A stretch of 64,000 bases of DNA from Halichondria panicea (Eukaryota; Porifera; Demospongiae; Suberitida; Halichondriidae). Both the position numbers and the translations under genes were made by a program. Positions 11,382 through 22,000 of the stretch are shown piece after piece. The stretch covers positions 11,270,632 to 11,334,631 of the forward strand of contig NC_087377.1 in assembly GCF_963675165.1 (NCBI RefSeq). Direction: 5' to 3'. Numbering within the stretch: the first letter of the stretch is position 1; the number at the start of each line of letters is the position of its first letter. The notes below the pieces were generated by a model, which searched no databases, was not told the origin of the DNA, and saw only the letters and a program-made list of their open reading frames with translations.

Positions 11382-12052
11382 CTGGGGCGGATCTAGTAGG
11401 TAGCAGAGGGTGCTCAAGCACCCCCTGACCTTGAACAAATAGCTGTAGACCTACCTATAAAGTATTACAGTATAGTGTCTTTTAAAGCTCTGATAAAAGC
11501 TTGACTGCTGCACGTTACCGTATACTGCAGTGCTGACTAAGACTTGACAAGTAAATACGGAGTGCAAGGAGCCTCTGCAATGCAAACTAGTTGGGCGGAG
11601 CCCGACCGTCCCTGACGGAAGGTCGGGTTTCAAGCCTATGAGGATTTGTTTTGCTGATGTGATAGCAGCTATGAATAAGCTATGAATATTATTATTCTGA
11701 AGTGGGTGTTAACCAATTTTACTATGATTTTATCTGGCTTGCGGTTGTGCAACCGGACGTGACACCGACCACATTAGAAATGCTGCAATCTGATTGGGCT
11801 GCAACTATAGTTGCAGCAAAGACAAATCCCAGATAAGCTTGAAACCCTACCACCTGTCAGGGACGGTCGGGCTCTGCCCAACTAAATGCAAACCACACCT
11901 AATCAAAAAATTATTAATGTGACACTGATACCGCACCAACCAAAAATGACGTCAAAAGGGGGTGTAACCCTAGATTTTCGCGTGCTATACCGTGTGGGAT
12001 GTTCCTCCTCTTGCGCAGCACCTACCTACCACTTTTTTTAGATCCGCCACTG
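11382..12052. mobile_element. MITE, 671 bp, 5-bp target duplication
   Basis: The termini are inverted: CTGGGGCGGATCTA at the left and TAGATCCGCCACTG at the right. They are flanked by AGCTG at 11377-11381 and again at 12053-12057, a 5-bp target duplication. The CAGxGGCGGATC-type end matches the element at 28088-28522. A second inverted-repeat element (11589-11883) is nested inside. There is no coding capacity. A hAT-like origin is inference from the terminal sequence. Confidence 0.75.
11589..11883. mobile_element. nested foldback element, about 295 bp
   Basis: Inverted ends start AGTTGGGCGGAGCCCGACC and continue for about 28 bp (CGTCCCTGAC) with few mismatches. The interior ends also pair (GGTTTCAAGC near 11626 with GCTTGAAACC near 11836). 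No clear target duplication is seen directly at the ends. Confidence 0.65.
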
Positions 12053-12557
12053 AGCTGCGCATGCAATTCGAAATAGTTTAACACAATCAAGTATGTGTAC
12101 ATCGTCGCAACCGATTAACCTCGCATTCGAAACCCGAGCGATACCTTCTACCAATCCAGTGAATAAGTCGCAGCAGCACAGGCCGGTAGCAGCAAACTAC
12201 CGTATAGCGTGAGGGGCTTAATTTTGGTCCCAGCTTAGTATGCCATGAGAACCTGTATAGCTCGACTCACCTTTGAGGGGTAGGGCAGTGGACAGCATGG
12301 CCTTCCTTCACAAGCACCTCGTTGATGAAGATGTCCTCCTGGCTTGTCGTATCGTACAAGTCGACACGTAGGGAATTCCCCACATGAGAGTACACCTGAG
12401 CAGGGATACAAGCGTTATACAAGGGGTATTTCCCAACATGCCTATAATACATTATCACCTGACGGTTTAGTCTTACGACCTAAAAATAGGGTTTGGCCAA
12501 TTCACCGTACAGAGTTGTTCACAAATATAGTGGCGCTCAGCTGATAAATGTTTAATT

Positions 12558-12649
12558 TGTAGTAAGCTGTGAGATCACACACATGCAGCTGCACAAGTAG
12601 CTCATGTGTAATTTGTAGCTAACTGTGTGTGATCTCACAACTTACTACA
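12558..12649. repeat. hairpin, 26-bp arms, 40-bp loop
   Basis: 12558-12583 (TGTAGTAAGCTGTGAGATC...) pairs with 12624-12649 with one mismatch. The loop includes CTGCACAAGTAGCTCATG, which recurs near 12748. It lies just upstream of the minisatellite, within the same Tudor-gene intron. Confidence 0.7.
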
Positions 12650-13030
12650 ATATCAGCCACTTAGAGCCCCACTATATCTGCATAGCTAAAATATTTGATT
12701 ATGTGGTCTATAGCCGCTAACAATGCAAACAGCCATTTAGACTGCTGCACAAGTAGCTCATGCGTATATTATCTCCGGGATGAAACGGCTGCCTTGCGAG
12801 ACTACTAACAATAAATAAGCTCTATAGCAATGTACAACCCTTTTCACCTCACTTGAAATGCAAACTTTACTAGAGAAAACATAAGTCAACCACTAGCTAT
12901 GTACACAGGGGGGGTCCACTGTAGGCTCTGTACACTAGCTACAGTGCACATGCACAGTGGGACCACACTGTAGGCTCTGTACACTAGCTACAGTGTACAC
13001 AGTGGGACCACACTATAGAAGCTCTGTATA

Positions 13031-13237
13031 GAGTAAGTTGCAAAACTCCGTCAGACATCAAAGTGCGTCAGGTAAAAGGGCGTGTAACGCACAAACAAAA
13101 CAAGAACTAATTACACACACTGACAGATGGCCATGGGCCTATTATCCAGCGAAAACTTGGATAGGCCAAGTCACTTCCATGCAGTCCGAGCAGTGATAAC
13201 TTGAAAACAACTACTGACGGAGTTCGGCGACTTACTC
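13031..13237. mobile_element. MITE, 207 bp, TA-flanked
   Basis: Ends are inverted GAGTAAGTTGCAAAACTCCG TCAG-type sequences of about 24 bp (right copy has a few mismatches) with TA on both sides. It sits inside the minisatellite. No coding capacity. Confidence 0.65.
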
Positions 13238-13391
13238 TACTAGTCTACAGTGTACTGTTGTACACAGTGGGACCACACTATATAGGCTCTGTACACTAGC
13301 TACAGTGTACACAGTGGGACCATACTATAGGCTCTGTACACTATAGCTATACAGTGTTACTATATAGTGTACACAGTGGGACCACACTATA

Positions 13392-14018
13392 CAGGGCCGT
13401 AAGAACCAGGGGGGCCGGGGGGTAACTGCCCCCCTGGTTTTCAGACAGTGAAATGGGGTGGGGCTCTTCTGCAGAGTCCAGCAGATCACAGTCCTGATAT
13501 TATATATGTGCCTTTCTAACCACATTGGTTAAATTCATGTGGTTTGTTGCAACAACGTACACTGTAAAGTAAGTTGATCCACATGCAGCTGAAATTTATA
13601 TAGCTAGAGCTCACTATGGCACAATATTCATTCTTCAGTACCTCAGCCTGCCCATGATGAAGAAGGTAGGCGAACTAAGACCTTCTTGTTACAAAGCTCG
13701 ATGACTTCCCATCGTCTATTCTTGCCTTATATACACAAGTTGCTAACTGATTCGCTTGACTTAGAAGCAATTGCTCGTGGTTTTGCTTCCACTAACACAC
13801 GCCGAATAAACTATTTTGCTATAGCTCTCACATGCAGATTATTTTATTTTTATGCATCTTTCTCCTGTTTATCTCTGAGAACATACAAAATGTAAAAAGT
13901 TCGCCTCCGGCGGGACGGGAGGTGGAATTTCCCCCTCCCGGACCCACCCCCTGCGTCGCAAGGAGAGGGTCCATTCCTTTTTTTGCCCCCCTACCTAAAA
14001 AATCTTCTTACGGCCCTG
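13392..14018. mobile_element. MITE, 627 bp, 5-bp target duplication
   Basis: Inverted termini CAGGGCCGTAAGAA / TTCTTACGGCCCTG are flanked by CTATA at 13387-13391 and 14019-14023. It is inserted within a minisatellite unit. GC-rich internal arms resemble those of 28088-28522 in style. No coding capacity is supported. Confidence 0.75.
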
Positions 14019-14393
14019 CTATAAGCTCTGTACACTAGCTACAGTGCACACTGTGGGACCACACTATAGGCTCTGTACACTAGCTCACAGTGGTACCCAT
14101 GACACTGTAGGCTCTGTACACACGTACTGCAGGTAAATTAGGATAACGTATTTCAGCTTTTTGCCTCACCTGAATCATGAGGTATTTGCTCATTGTGAGT
14201 TGCTTGAACCTGTCGTTAGCCTCAGCTGACCACTTGCCATCTGATGAGCTCTGAATGGTGGGTTTGACGGAGGTGAGGAAACACTCGATGGCCTGCATAT
14301 CGAGCTCTGTGTCATTGGAGGAGAGCTCATACCATACACTAGTATTTACCATCTCCACGGTACAATAGTCCACAAATACCACATGGCATAGAC

Positions 14394-14534
14394 CTGTGAG
14401 GGTGTGTGTGGGCGGTGTGAGGAGTAGGTATAGGAGTGAGTATAGACATCTGAGGGTGTGTGGGTGTGAGGGGTGGTGTGAGGTTGTGAGAGTGTGGGTG
14501 GTGTGAGGTTTGTGAGGGTGTGAGTGGTATGTAC
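14394..14534. repeat. CACACC/GTGTGAGG simple repeat in Tudor gene
   Basis: On the reverse strand this is a run of CACACCCTCACA-like words. It fills exactly the place where the first-half Tudor exon is expected. Confidence 0.7.
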
Positions 14535-14660
14535 CTCATTTGTCTCCTCGACGACCTCCATGCGTGGACAACGAGTGCTGATACTGTCCAGTAGCCGTCT
14601 CATGTTCGTCGTGGCAACCTGGTCGGCCAACTGGGCCCAGAAGTGGCCAGCATCAATGTA

Positions 14661-15062
14661 CTGCAGGATTGATCAGTATGCAACGTGGCTTTAATCTCAC
14701 AAAGGTCAAACAAGAATAATAATCATAAGGTCATTATTACACTTAATTAATGCACATACCGAATATTTGCTGGTGAAAAAACTTTGAGTGTTCTAGCAAG
14801 GATTGTGAGTACTAGTTGCGGATTATATTTCGCATATGTTACATGTATATACTCGTAAAAAAGTTTAGTAATAAAAAAGAATTTAGAATAGCTAAGAATC
14901 TTACGGAAATCTTAATTTAAATATTGTACGGTCTGTTACTCTACCGTGTCATGTTACGTGTAGGTGTTTCAAGTGCATACGTGCACAGCTACAGCAAACT
15001 GTATCTGACCGATTATCATCACACGTACGACACTGTCACTATTCCCATGGAGACTACTAACT
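14661..15062. other. intergenic; nothing recognised
   Basis: AT-rich DNA between the Tudor fragment (reverse) and the secreted-domain pseudogene (forward). No feature is supported. Confidence 0.35.
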
Positions 15063-16162
15063 ATGTCTTCTGTACTCCTAATATTTTGCTGCCTCCTTGG
15101 TCTGGGGTCAGCCTGGAACCAACCGAGCACCTGCTATGTTAGGAGCCAATGCTCCAGTGGAACTGAGACACAGCTAACAAAGATTAGTGAATCACTCGAA
15201 TATCTATCAGAGCTGAAACACATTCGTGAACCACTGGAAACTATTGCCGACAGATTACTGGGTAAATGCGTAAGATATATTGCTCACAGTCAAAATTGAC
15301 TCAAAAAGTGTGTATATTGCTGTAACTACAATAATCTGTCTCTTAACTGTTGCAGATGCTGAAGGAAATGCAAGTGCACCGGTGTCAACTACCAGCATGC
15401 CAACAGCAGCCACATCAACCATCGAAGCAACAACTGCTACTACCAGTGAACCAACAGCAATGACCACAGACCCACCAACTGATTCTGATTGCGGTGGACC
15501 AGGATGGACGAGAGTGGCCCACATTAACATGACTGACCCCAACTAACAATGCCCTCAAGGACTTCAACTGACAGACTATTCGATAAGATCATGTGGTCGT
15601 ATGCCAACGGGAACGTCTGCCTACGGTGTTTGCTCATCTGTCATGTTTCCAGTGGGTGGTGTCCAATACAGGCAGGTGTGTGGGAGAGCAATAGGTTATT
15701 GGTTGGGATTAAACTATGCATTCTGGGGATACCATACTGGAGGTAGGCATACTGTCGATGTTGCATATGTCGATGGACTCAGCGTCACGCATGGGCAATC
15801 TCCACGCACACATATCTGGACGTTTGCCAGTAGTCTGTTCATTGGAACCAGTATATTGACCGCCGTCATTATCGCTGTCCTTGTGACGAGGGGAACACTT
15901 ATGGTTCTCCTCCATTTGTGGGAAATGACTATTTTTGCGATAGTGTGGCCATACCTACTAACTGGATTGTAAACCCGTATCGTTTCTATTTCAACATGCG
16001 CTGTGGAATGGTCAGTCGAGCTTCAACACATTCCTCCGTGGTTTACGAAAACTCTATCAACTAGCTCCAACTACTGATGACATTGAGCTACGAATGTGCT
16101 TCTATGATACCAGCACATTATCTAACACGGGACTTCAGTTCATGGAACTATACGTCAGTTGA
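15063..16162 (+). pseudogene. secreted stalk plus CGR...YVDG...HIWTFA domain, broken
   Basis: Exon 1 (15063-15261) encodes a signal peptide (SSVLLIFCCLLGLGSA) and a short helical stretch. Exon 2 (from 15356, phase 1) has a Ser/Thr-rich mucin-like stalk followed by GGPGWTRVAHINMTDPN. A TAA at 15544-15546 then interrupts the frame, which continues QCPQGLQL, SCGRMPTG, RQVCGRAIGYW, AYVDGLSVTHG and RTHIWTFASS. Further pieces RCPCDEGN, PPFVGNDYFC, ALWNGQSS, PPWFTKTL and DDIELRMCF / LQFMELYVS follow in shifted frames. I recognise this domain from secreted proteins of sponges and cnidarians but know no established function. One nonsense codon and at least three frameshifts (near 15865, 16000 and 16075) make it a pseudogene. 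Confidence 0.7.
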
Positions 16163-16398
16163 AGCGATTATATGAAAGAGTAAATGATAAATTTTGCTGA
16201 CTCTTAGACATTTTCTCTATATAAGTTTAGCTGAGTGAGAACATAATTATATGAACACTATAATACAAGTACCTATAGTCTTGTATTGTAACACTAGCTA
16301 TAATTTTATATTGTTGCATTTTGATTGAAGAAGCCACAGCGCATTAATGGTATTATGCATGGCTTATAATAGCTAATATGTACATGTAGTACACTCAC

Positions 16399-16547
16399 CT
16401 CATCTCAACACAGGGTGCAAGCAAAATGGTGACCAAGTGGAGGAGTGCAGGGATGTTGGGCATGAGGGTGGTGTGCCTAGCGATGCATGTATTGCCTGAG
16501 GGGTTTAACACCACATAGCCTGCCATCATCAGTCTATAACGACGGTC
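16399..16547 (-). CDS. single TDRD9-like C-terminal exon
   Basis: One exon with clean acceptor and donor (phase 0 in, phase 2 out) encodes DRRYRLMMAGYVV, RHTTLMPNIPALLHL and LLAPCVEMR. From memory this resembles a conserved segment near the C-terminus of TDRD9-type Tudor helicases. It lies upstream of the Tudor exons at 12271-14660 on the same strand, which is the wrong order for one intact TDRD9 gene. It is either part of another, mostly missing copy or a rearranged fragment. Confidence 0.4.
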
Positions 16548-17383
16548 CTGCATGTGGTTCACTGTTGACCACGATACAATTTACTGAGTCTCGCTAGATA
16601 CGGGCCTGTCGGTATCCCCTGGCAATGGTCATCTGGTGGAAGGTCACTCCCCACTCCAAGTTGGTACCAAATTATATGCTTTGCTGCACTCCTACACTCC
16701 TACAAATATTTCCCCTGTTACTTTATTTTATTTTATAACAATTCAGCATAACAGCATAGGATAATTATACACAATTAGCTGGTTGCTAAATATAAAATGC
16801 ATCCTAAAGTGTACATGCAGACACACTGACAGTAACTATATTGCATGTGTGTACTAACAAGTTTGTTCCATAAAGTTTCAGCGTGTGGGAAGAATGAGTA
16901 TTGGTACATTGATGTTCGAAATCTAATTGGTACCAGGGAGAGACCATTAACTGAACGGCTATTGTAAACAATCTCTCTTCTTACCAATTAAATATTAACA
17001 TAATTTATAAGGGAGCAATGAATCGCATTCCGGATATACTGCAAGGTGTGTGGTGACTATTAGATTACCAGACCATGGCATTCGCAAATAGACTATAGCT
17101 CTTCCATGAAGCTCGCACATCAACAAGGGGAGCACAACAATGGTCATCACATGTGAACTACAGTACATCAAATTATGGTTAAGCTTATAGTATACCATTA
17201 CATAATAAGGTTCTAGTAGGTATTTGTCTACAGTACATTACATTGAGTGTGAACTTCCTCTGTAGTGGTCGGTTGCTCTACTTCAACTTCCTCAGCTGCA
17301 GTAGTATGTTGTTGTACACCAACTTCTCCTACAAGGGGCTTTGCTTCTGCTAGGGTAACCCCAACTTCCTCTGCAGTAGGCCT

Positions 17384-18393
17384 TCATTCAGGGTGGTCAT
17401 TGAGGCATCTAATCACAAGAGGATGCAGGCTGTGATTCTCTCCCATCTTATGGATAGCTGGATTTCGTCGCATGAGCTCTACCTTTCCTTCTGACATTTC
17501 CTCTTTTGTTGGTGGTGGAATTGCGTTAATCTCAGGACGGTCACCAATGAAAGTATAGAGAATAAGGACACCAAATGAAAAGATGTCAAGCTTTGTGTTG
17601 TAGTCAAGGTGCTCAGCTTGACATTCAGGAGGCATGTATAATAGACTTCCTGGAGTATCGGATAACGTCGATATTAATGGGTCTGCATATTTTGCGACAC
17701 TAAAACTCCCGATCTTGGCAGTGAGACCGTCCTCAGTCAGTAGAATGCTGCTAGGACAAAGGTCGCAATGGATTAGTNNNNNNNNNNNNNNNNNNNNNNN
17801 NNNNNNNNNNNNNNNNNNNNNNNNNNNNNNNNNNNNNNNNNNNNNNNNNNNNNNNNNNNNNNNNNNNNNNNNNNNNNNNNNNNNNNNNNNNNNNNNNNNN
17901 NNNNNNNNNNNNNNNNNNNNNNNNNNNNNNNNNNNNNNNNNNNNNNNNNNNNNNNNNNNNNNNNNNNNNNNNNNNNNGGAGGGGTCAGTGAGTGGAGGTA
18001 GTGAAGACCTTTTGACACGTCATGCAGAATGTAGATTCTATCGGACGTACTTGTACCGGGATTTTTCTCGATAAAGTTGGCCAAGTTTGAATTAAGCCTC
18101 TCCATTATCAGACTGATGTCGTTCTTGCTATAGCCATATTGGACTCCAACAAATCCGACCACGTTGGGGTGGTTCAAACTACTTAGAATGCGACACTCTT
18201 CGAGAAAATTCAGGCAATAGTCGCCAGCTTCGAGCAACATGTTGTGGAGCTTCTTTGCGATGCATTTCTGCCCATTTACGGTAACTTCAAAGACTACTCC
18301 ATAGGATCCAGAGTCTATTTGGTCCCCCTGTCCCTCTATCTGGATACCCACCAGAGTATCCAGATCTATCTTTGAGTTTGCTTGAGACGCCAT
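17384..18393 (-). CDS. TKL-like pseudokinase, copy 2, truncated tail
   Basis: Starts MASQANSKID at 18393, matching the start of copy 1. Visible kinase elements are GSYGVVFEV, QKCIAKK, HPNVVGFVGVQYGY, LIMERLNSNL, LHYLHSLTP, SSILLTEDG, KIGSFSVAK, PGSLLYMPP and LDIFSFGVLIL. The DFG position is GSFS, and copy 1 reads HCD at the HRD site, so normal catalysis is unlikely. The reading frame crosses a 200-N gap (17778-17977). Compared with copy 1, the flanks abut without missing bases. The TGA at 17384-17386 replaces the CAA of copy 1 and cuts off the subdomain XI Arg. In-frame sequence continues to 17228 as RPTAEEVGV and TTAAEEVEVEQ, an acidic Thr/Glu tail, so the full gene probably ended there. Function is unknown; a scaffold or regulator is inference. 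Confidence 0.7.
17778..17977. other. assembly gap of 200 N
   Basis: Exactly 200 N. The bases before (GGATTAGT) and after (GGAGGGGTCAG) join with no loss when aligned to copy 1 at about 6350-6362. The size is therefore a placeholder. Confidence 0.95.
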
Positions 18394-19060
18394 ATACGGG
18401 AAAAAAGTCCTGAATGTTGTGCTATTAGAATAATTGTCTGCAGCAGTTAGTCTTATATATAGATCACCATGCATGCACCTTATGGTTGGTCATGTGAATC
18501 ACATGATCAGAGCTTTCATATATAACATTCCTATGAAATTCGTGGCAGGTTACTATGCACGTGGCCCGGCTTTTACCCACAGAAACCATACTTTTATAAT
18601 CACGTACATGCATGCATGTACATATAGTTATAGATAATTATTGTAAAATATCCATGTCGACCACTATAGCAAAAATCAAAAGTATCTCTGACATGCATAC
18701 ATGAATATAATCATTATCATAAATTATGCCGATAATAAGTATAATTATACATTATATATTTTTAAGTCACAATGCTAAAACGACACATTTATATAGCTAC
18801 TGCATACATCTGCATGCATGCAATGCTATATATGCATAATGGGTTACGGACTTACAGACTATAAATGTCTTCGCTGATCAGATGTTAATATAATAGTTTT
18901 GCCACTGATAAATTATAGTTAAACATGTTACATTGAACAAAATAGGAAATACTGCTTCTGGAACGGTAAAAATTGTAGAGTTATTTGTATATACATGTAT
19001 GTATGCAGCTACCAGCTTGAGAGTAATTTCATAACTATACTGGGTCCAGGCTGCACGACG
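18394..19060. other. intergenic between pseudokinase 2 and receptor H
   Basis: AT-rich DNA with many ATGCATGC words. No gene is seen. Most of it has no counterpart in duplication block 1. Confidence 0.4.
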
Positions 19061-22000
19061 CTAGAGCACCTCTGCAATGTTAAAATGGGATTTGTACGTA
19101 TAAATATAGAAATCTAACACAGTAACATGTATAATTATACATACCAATATTGACTTCCGGAGGTTCTTCTTTGTTCTCAGTAGTACGAACTGCTTCAGTT
19201 ACCGGTGGTAGTTTTTTAATTTCCTCTCTACCATAACTGCACAATGACAGATGTATAATAATTATTAAGTTTTAATCACAAACAAAATAAAAATGCAACG
19301 TACGACAGTTTTGATTGGGTATGTAGCTCTACTTATGACTTGAATTTATGAAATTACCGTTGCTCTTCCATTTGAACAGAATACTTTTTCTCGACATCTA
19401 CAGAGGAGAATATTAAGTGTTTAAATTATAAGCATGATAAACACAAAGAAAAACATTTGCTATAGTTAATTGTGCTGATACTGCACGTGGAATAAGTGTG
19501 TATTTATTACTTACTTTGATATTTCAGAACGAGTATCACTACCACCACAACTATCACTACAATCAGCACTGGTATGGCAATTATCACCCCCGCAACAATG
19601 CCGACAACACACCGATCATTACAGCCGCCCTCAGCCACTGGAATGACGGGCTCCTCGGTATTAGGTAGAGTGGAAACAGCAGCTGGGGAAAGAGGACCTT
19701 GTTACAAGATACAACACTTTCAATCTTTAGCGTGTATGATTATTATACTTATATATTGCATGTATAATCCATCAGATGGAAACTGTGTTTAGTACTGGTA
19801 CAATACATGCATATATCTGCATGTGCATCTGTATAGCACAATACTGCATATAATTATAACGCTCAAGCAATCTATGGCTATATACAAGTAAATTAGATTC
19901 TATACAAAGTACTGATTGAAACTTTTACTTGTAAAATTTCTAGACACAGCTAGAACGACATCTACAGCTTTGTCTGCATTGAGGACAATTCTGATAGTAA
20001 AGTGGTACTGTGTGTCAGGGTTCAAGCCATTGAAAGTCACGCTGTACTGCTCAGAGTAGCCAGTGTAGTCGGCCATTATCGTTGCTGAGTCAGCAGGGTC
20101 AACAGTTGAGATGATTTGCAGCTGCTCGGGTTGGTAAGAGGTGAGGGGAAGAGTGATTGTGACAGTGTGACTGGTTTCCATTGGTTCATCCTCTTCCACT
20201 CCAGAAATGTACAGGTATGGCACTGGAATAAGAATTTCAGTCGCAAATAATTGTGTGAAGTGGTTTGGATAATTAGTTTAAAAAATATTAGACGCTAGCT
20301 AGCTAACTATCCATTTGCTTGCATGGTTTCAAATCGAAAACCGGCCATTGGTATTCACTTACCAATAAAGGTGGCTTCTGTAGTTTCCCTGCATTGATTG
20401 TCTTGAAAGGTTATAAAGACATCAATAACATCTCCTCCAGGTAGCTCAACCTCAACGTCAAAGTACTTTCCAGTTACACTCTTCACAGGAGAGATCTTTC
20501 CGTTATATTTGGTATGTCGATAGGTACGAGTTGGAACAAAAGGCTCGGAAACATTCTGAAGAATTATTATTATGCCTTTTGTATAGATTTGATTAGATGG
20601 AAATGGTGAATTGTGAAAATCAGGTGGCTTAGAACAAAGATAATAACATGCTGTGTTGAGATTATTATAACAGACAAACTGCTCACAGGTATAATGGCAT
20701 ATTATTATTATACATTCGTGGGTGCCAAATTTGGCGTGTGCAAGGGTCTCACCTCTAGTGTGGTGCGAAGAAACACTGTGCCATTCACCAAGGAGAAGAT
20801 TGAAGTAAAAATGGGGCCCTCAAGCACTGCGTGATGAGTCAAAAGCAACTTACTGTAATCGCATGCATGCATTATTAGATTTGTGGTACCAGCTACATCG
20901 ATACAATTGAATATTTATATCTGTATATACTTGTTGTAATACAATCTGGAAGCCCCAAGGGGAATACCTGACAAATCAGCATCAAAGCTCATTGGAGCAC
21001 TCTCTGCGCCCTGAACCAGATCAGGCGTAGTGATGGATGCGACGAAGGTATAGTTGAAACGACAGACGTTCAAGCCACTCACATACACTATCGGCAAAAC
21101 ATTCGAGTTAGTAGAATTTGACCACCCATCTGCTATGGTATCCACTCGGTAGCTACCAACACAGTGATCATCGGGTACAGACAGGGTTAATTTGACCGAT
21201 GACTGGGATAGTTGTTTTATGGAGTCAATAGTCGGAGTAGGAACACCTAGACAAAATGTGTGTGCATGTGTGCATGTGACTGTGTAAGCACGAACTACCA
21301 ACTGCAAACTACCAACTGCGAACTGTTAAGTACTATCAACTATCAACTGTGAACTAGAGCAACTACATGAACTGTTAAGTATCAACTATCAACTATGAGT
21401 AGCACTCAGGGCCATGCACACAAGCAGCAACACCTATAATTACACTGCATTAGCTACATTAAGTTGTAAACGATGTATCAATCGAAAAATTGCATATGAA
21501 ACAGTAACAGGTATATTCCTGTAAAATGTTAAGTATCAACTATCAACTATGAGTAGCACTCAGGGCCATGCACACAAGCAGCAACACCTATAATTACACT
21601 GCATTAGCTACATTAAGTTGTAAACGATGTATCAATCGAAAAATTGCATACGAAACAGTAACAGGTATATTCCTGTAAAACGTTAAGTATAATAAAGCAA
21701 ACAGACTCACTTAGAATTCTAATGGTGACATTTCCAATAAGTTTCGATGTGGAGGAAGAACCTGCTCTGCATTCCACCATCACACCATCCAGACTAGCAT
21801 TGGGAATAATCTCAGCTGTGGAGTTTAGGGTGGGACCATTCTTATCACTGACGTTAGTGATGAAGAAATCACCACATGCCTCTGTGGTACTACTTGGGGG
21901 ATCATGTGAGACAAGACATTGTGGGGTTCCAGTGACCTCCCAGCGAGTTACACCCGCACTCGTGTAGTTGTGAGAACAGACGAGAGATAATCGATCTCTT

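Larger units (their letters stand above)
12921..14130. repeat. minisatellite split by two MITEs
   Basis: A unit of about 45-50 bp (GGCTCTGTACACTAGCTACA, GTG(T/C)ACACAGTGGGACCACA, CTATA) is repeated at about 12921-13028, 13240-13391 and 14019-14130. The gaps are two insertions, 13031-13237 and 13392-14018. Removing them would rejoin the array. Confidence 0.75.
12271..14660 (-). pseudogene. Tudor-domain gene fragment (TDRD-like), core exon missing
   Basis: Three exons read on the reverse strand. 14535-14660 encodes YIDAGHFWAQLADQ and ends phase 0. 14170-14393 encodes VVFVDYCTVEMV, AIECFLTSVKP and KWSAEANDRFKQLT; it starts in phase 1 and ends phase 0. 12271-12458 encodes LRVDLYDTTSQEDIFIN and EVLVKEGHA and ends phase 2. 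These are the N-terminal flank, second half and C-terminal extension of an extended Tudor domain (the family binds dimethyl-arginine and typically acts in piRNA-pathway granules). The exon expected to carry the first Tudor strands is absent, and the phases of exons one and two do not match. The interval (14394-14534) is only CACACC-type simple repeat. The gene is therefore broken, or an exon was lost in assembly. Further upstream and downstream exons were not found. Confidence 0.6.
16665..19905. repeat. segmental duplication, block 2
   Basis: Counterpart of 5495-7290. It includes pseudokinase copy 2 and exons 8 to 11 of receptor H. It is the more complete block. An extra stretch at about 16725-16985 and about 1 kb at 18450-19440 are absent from block 1. 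Confidence 0.8.

Noticed and set aside
13686-14038. Two forward frames resembling small membrane proteins
   Set aside because: They lie inside the 627-bp MITE and its GC-rich terminus.
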